From Haplomitrium mnioides (taxonomy: Eukaryota > Marchantiophyta > Haplomitriopsida > Calobryales): a DNA stretch of 20,460 nt. Under the pieces are notes generated by a model, which was not told the origin of the DNA, ran no database searches, and saw only the letters and a list, made by a program, of their open reading frames with translations. Shown here in pieces: positions 18,601 through 20,460 of the stretch (its first letter is position 1; every line of letters begins with the position of its first letter). The position numbers and the translations under genes are program-made. The stretch lies in NCBI GenBank assembly GCA_049999725.1, contig JBNGIS010032725.1, positions 1 through 20,460 of the forward strand. The letters are read 5' to 3'.

Positions 18601-19063
18601 TTGATTCAAAATGATGAGTACTATTCCTCAAAGTTTTGGAAACTCCGATATGTCGCGGCTGCGGTTCGCAGACCAACCTGAGGTTTCGTTACAAGAACAG
18701 AGAGCACTATTTTTGTGTGTCCGAGCGTGCCACGTGCGGCGGTCACGAGGAAAACAGTTAAGGTTTAGGTCTAGGTCTAGGTCTAGGTCTAGGCTTAGCC
18801 CTACCCCTAGCCCTAAATGCACGTTTGGAGAAGCATAGTAGAGCTTTGGGTGGAGACCATGAGTATGATGAGAGGTACATGCAGATGGGTGAATAATGGC
18901 TGTGTATTGCACGCAGCCCATGGCAAGGACGCAGGAGTCGATAATTGCTCGCTCTATAAATTGGATCAGGAGCTTCGAATGGCAAGAACAATGCCGGGGG
19001 CTAGGAATCCGGATATCATGTTCGAGTGTCTGTGAGGCTTCGGGTTTGTAACTTGGCGTCACA
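18601..19063 (+). promoter_or_regulatory. Promoter and 5' leader of the GTP cyclohydrolase I gene
   Basis: The interval precedes the ATG at 19064. It holds a perfect G-box CCACGTGC (CACGTG at 18731-18736), a telomere-like inverted repeat (18764-18817), and a TATAAA box in GCTCTATAAATTGG (18955-18960). Transcription would start near 18985, giving a 5' leader of about 75-80 bases without an intron. There is no upstream ATG between about 19021 and 19063, but ATGs at 18980, 18992 and 19018 lie close to the presumed start and might fall within the leader. Confidence 0.55.
18764..18817. repeat. Telomere-like TAGGTC array and inverted CCCTA block
   Basis: Four perfect TAGGTC hexamers (18766-18789) follow TTTAGG and are followed by CCCTACCCCTAGCCCTAAA. 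The outer 18-base arms (18764-18781 and 18800-18817) pair with 15 of 18 matches, making a hairpin. CCCTAAA (18811-18817) is the exact plant telomere heptamer. It lies about 140 bp upstream of the TATA box. Confidence 0.75.
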
Positions 19064-20460
19064 ATGGCATCTTCTGCTGTTGTTGATGTCAAGCTGGTCC
19101 AGATGACTGCTGCTGTCGCGGTGCTTCTTCAGGGCATTGGAGAAGACGGGGCTCGTGATGGGCTCGCCAAAACGCCATTGCGCGTTGCCCAAGCGTTTCA
19201 AGCAGCGACTTCAGGTATAGTACTGTGCTTATCCGTGATTTTATTTTCCGGCGAAGCGGATTAATTTTGAGGTGTGAGTTCAATTGTGGTTGTGTTTTAA
19301 ATTTTAATTTTTTTGGATTCTGATCTGGTGATGAAATCAGGTCGTCAATCGTTGGCCAAGGAAGTGATTGAGGGAGCCCTCTTCTCGGAAGCTGGTGCTG
19401 CAGGAGTGAGTGGATGTGGTGGAGGGGCTGGAGGAATGGTGGTTGTGCGTTCCATCGAGTTGTTTGCTTTATGTGAATCATGCCTACTGCCTTTCAGGAT
19501 ACGATGCCATATTTCGTATATTCCTTCCGGTGAAAGGGTTGTTGGTTTGAGCAAGTTCGCTCGTGTTGCTGAGGTATTTGCCAAAAGACTACAGAATCCT
19601 CAGAGGTTCGCCAGTGAAGTCGTTGATGCCCTAGCTGATTCGTTCAGGCCTTTCGGTGTAGCTACCGTAGTGGAGAGTTGGCATTTGCCATGGCCTGGCA
19701 CCTGTGAAAAAGACTACACGCTTTACCAGGATCGCTTGGGATTCGGTTGGGTATACACGCCTGCCTTCTACGCGAAGGGGGAGTTCGATTGTGATAGCTG
19801 GGAAGAGTTTCTTGCAGTTCTTCAGATGGAAGGGATCGAGATAAAGAAATTGCGTTTCGGAGGCATAGATGGGCAGGTTTGTAAGAGGGTAACATGTCCT
19901 TTTGCTCTTTCGGATGGGGAAGGATGTGCCTGTCATGGAGAGTATCCTATCGGAATATCCGGAGGGTTTAAGTCTTTTGGGAATGGTTTCAGTGTGAATA
20001 GATCGGAATGGACCTCTGTTCCCTCCATGATTTTAGCCGTGCAGTCTCTACTTACGGCAGTGGGAGAAGATCCCACCCGAGAAGAGCTTCATTTTACTGC
20101 TTGGCGATTTGTGCACTGGCTGCTGACTGCTACCCAGGGAGGCAGAGGGGTTGTCTATCTTGATAACGGCCTCGATATTAGTCACGAGGGTTACACCAGT
20201 GGATCTGGGCTGAATGAGTATCCCAATGGCTTTCATTCCCCCTCTTCCAACAATGTTGACCTCGGAGCACTGGCCGTCAACGGCAATGGTTCGATTGGAT
20301 TGGGTGATGTATCGTTGGAATTAGATGTTTCATTTTGTTCCCTCTGTGAGCACCATCTACTCCCATTTTTCGGAGTGATGCATTTATGTTATGTGGGTGG
20401 ACTAGAACGCCGATCCATCGACAGGTCGGTAGTGATGAAAATTGTTCATCTGTATAGTAG
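19064..20460 (+). CDS. GCH1: GTP cyclohydrolase I, plant bimodular type (3' partial)
   Basis: Joined exons 19064-19214 and 19341-20460, one frame, running off the window. The enzyme converts GTP to dihydroneopterin triphosphate, the first pterin step of folate synthesis, in the plant cytosol. Plant enzymes fuse two GCHI-like domains. Domain 1 starts with DGLAKTPLRVAQAF (the common KTPxRVA block, split by the intron just after) and continues to LCESCLLPFRIRCHISYIP and VVGLSKFARVAEVFAKRLQ. The normal zinc/catalytic motif CEHH is CESC here, and the later zinc Cys near VESWHLPWP is missing. Domain 2 begins about TSVPSMILAVQSLLTAVGED, then AWRFVHWLLTAT, and holds the intact CEHHLLPFFGVMHLCYVGG (about 20344-20400). 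The window ends soon after, in KIVHLYS, before the last zinc Cys and His. No transit peptide is evident: the ATG opens into domain 1. Neither domain alone is expected to be active, as known for plant GCHI. The start fits TATA distance and the N-terminal position of the KTPLRVA block. No stops occur in 1,270 coding bases. Confidence 0.95.
19215..19340 (+). other. GCH1: Intron 1 of GCH1 (126 bp)
   Basis: GT at 19215 (CAG|GTATAG) and AG at 19340 (AAATCAG|GT), with a T-rich stretch before the acceptor (near 19300-19315). Joining 19214 to 19341 restores the frame as a split Gly codon in the sequence ATSGRQSL. The intron interior is AT-rich and has stops in the exon frame, so splicing is required. 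Confidence 0.9.

Noticed and set aside
18611-18838. Arg/Ser-rich plus-strand open frame upstream of GCH1
   Set aside because: The RSRSRSR run is just the TAGGTC hexamer array read in one frame, and it overlaps the promoter; not a splicing-factor-like protein.
18628-19092. 154-codon minus-strand frame across the GCH1 promoter
   Set aside because: It overlaps the GCH1 start, its Leu/Asp run comes from the hexamer array on the other strand, and it has no domain signature.
1-20460. tRNA or rRNA genes
   Set aside because: I found no cloverleaf with a GGTTCGAATCC-type T-arm and no rRNA core sequence.

Overview
The window looks like nuclear DNA from a land plant. The last 1.9 kb holds the promoter and most of a bimodular (two-domain) GTP cyclohydrolase I gene of the plant folate type, with one short GT-AG intron. 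A plant-type telomere heptamer (CCCTAAA) and a G-box lie in its promoter. The rest is decayed LTR-retrotransposon sequence. I cannot name the species; a large, repeat-rich genome (fern, lycophyte, gymnosperm or similar) is a guess.

Layout. 1-2520: no gene; degenerate tandem repeats (three ~75-110 bp units at 706-975, a ~48 bp minisatellite at 1178-1324 and 1474-1810) and a diverged copy of a repeat module that recurs twice later. 2521-5816: the 3' part of a Ty3/gypsy element on the minus strand, with reverse transcriptase, RNase H, integrase, polypurine tract and probable LTR, broken by a few stop codons and cut off upstream of the RT. 5817-9173 and 15096-18150: two long direct repeats (A and B, about 3.4 and 3.1 kb) with TG...CA ends, probably very long LTRs or LTR-like units of one family. 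Copy B carries an inserted piece of a host ATAD2-like bromodomain gene fused into a 219-codon open frame.

8741-12481: four tandem ~0.9-1.0 kb units, each joining a gag C-terminus and zinc knuckle to the right end of the long repeat. 12482-13553: gag N-terminal part, tRNA-iMet-type primer binding site and a ~510 bp LTR, all minus strand. 13624-15095: AT-rich debris with an unrecognised decayed acidic frame (+) and a decayed Ty3 reverse transcriptase (-).

18151-18600: one unrecognised small minus-strand frame. 18601-20460: GTP cyclohydrolase I promoter and gene, running off the window. It is the only gene here that looks functional. It would catalyse the first step of pterin/folate synthesis.

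I see no convincing new multi-gene system. The most unusual items are the captured bromodomain fragment, the gag/LTR tandem array, and the telomere-like palindrome in the folate gene promoter.
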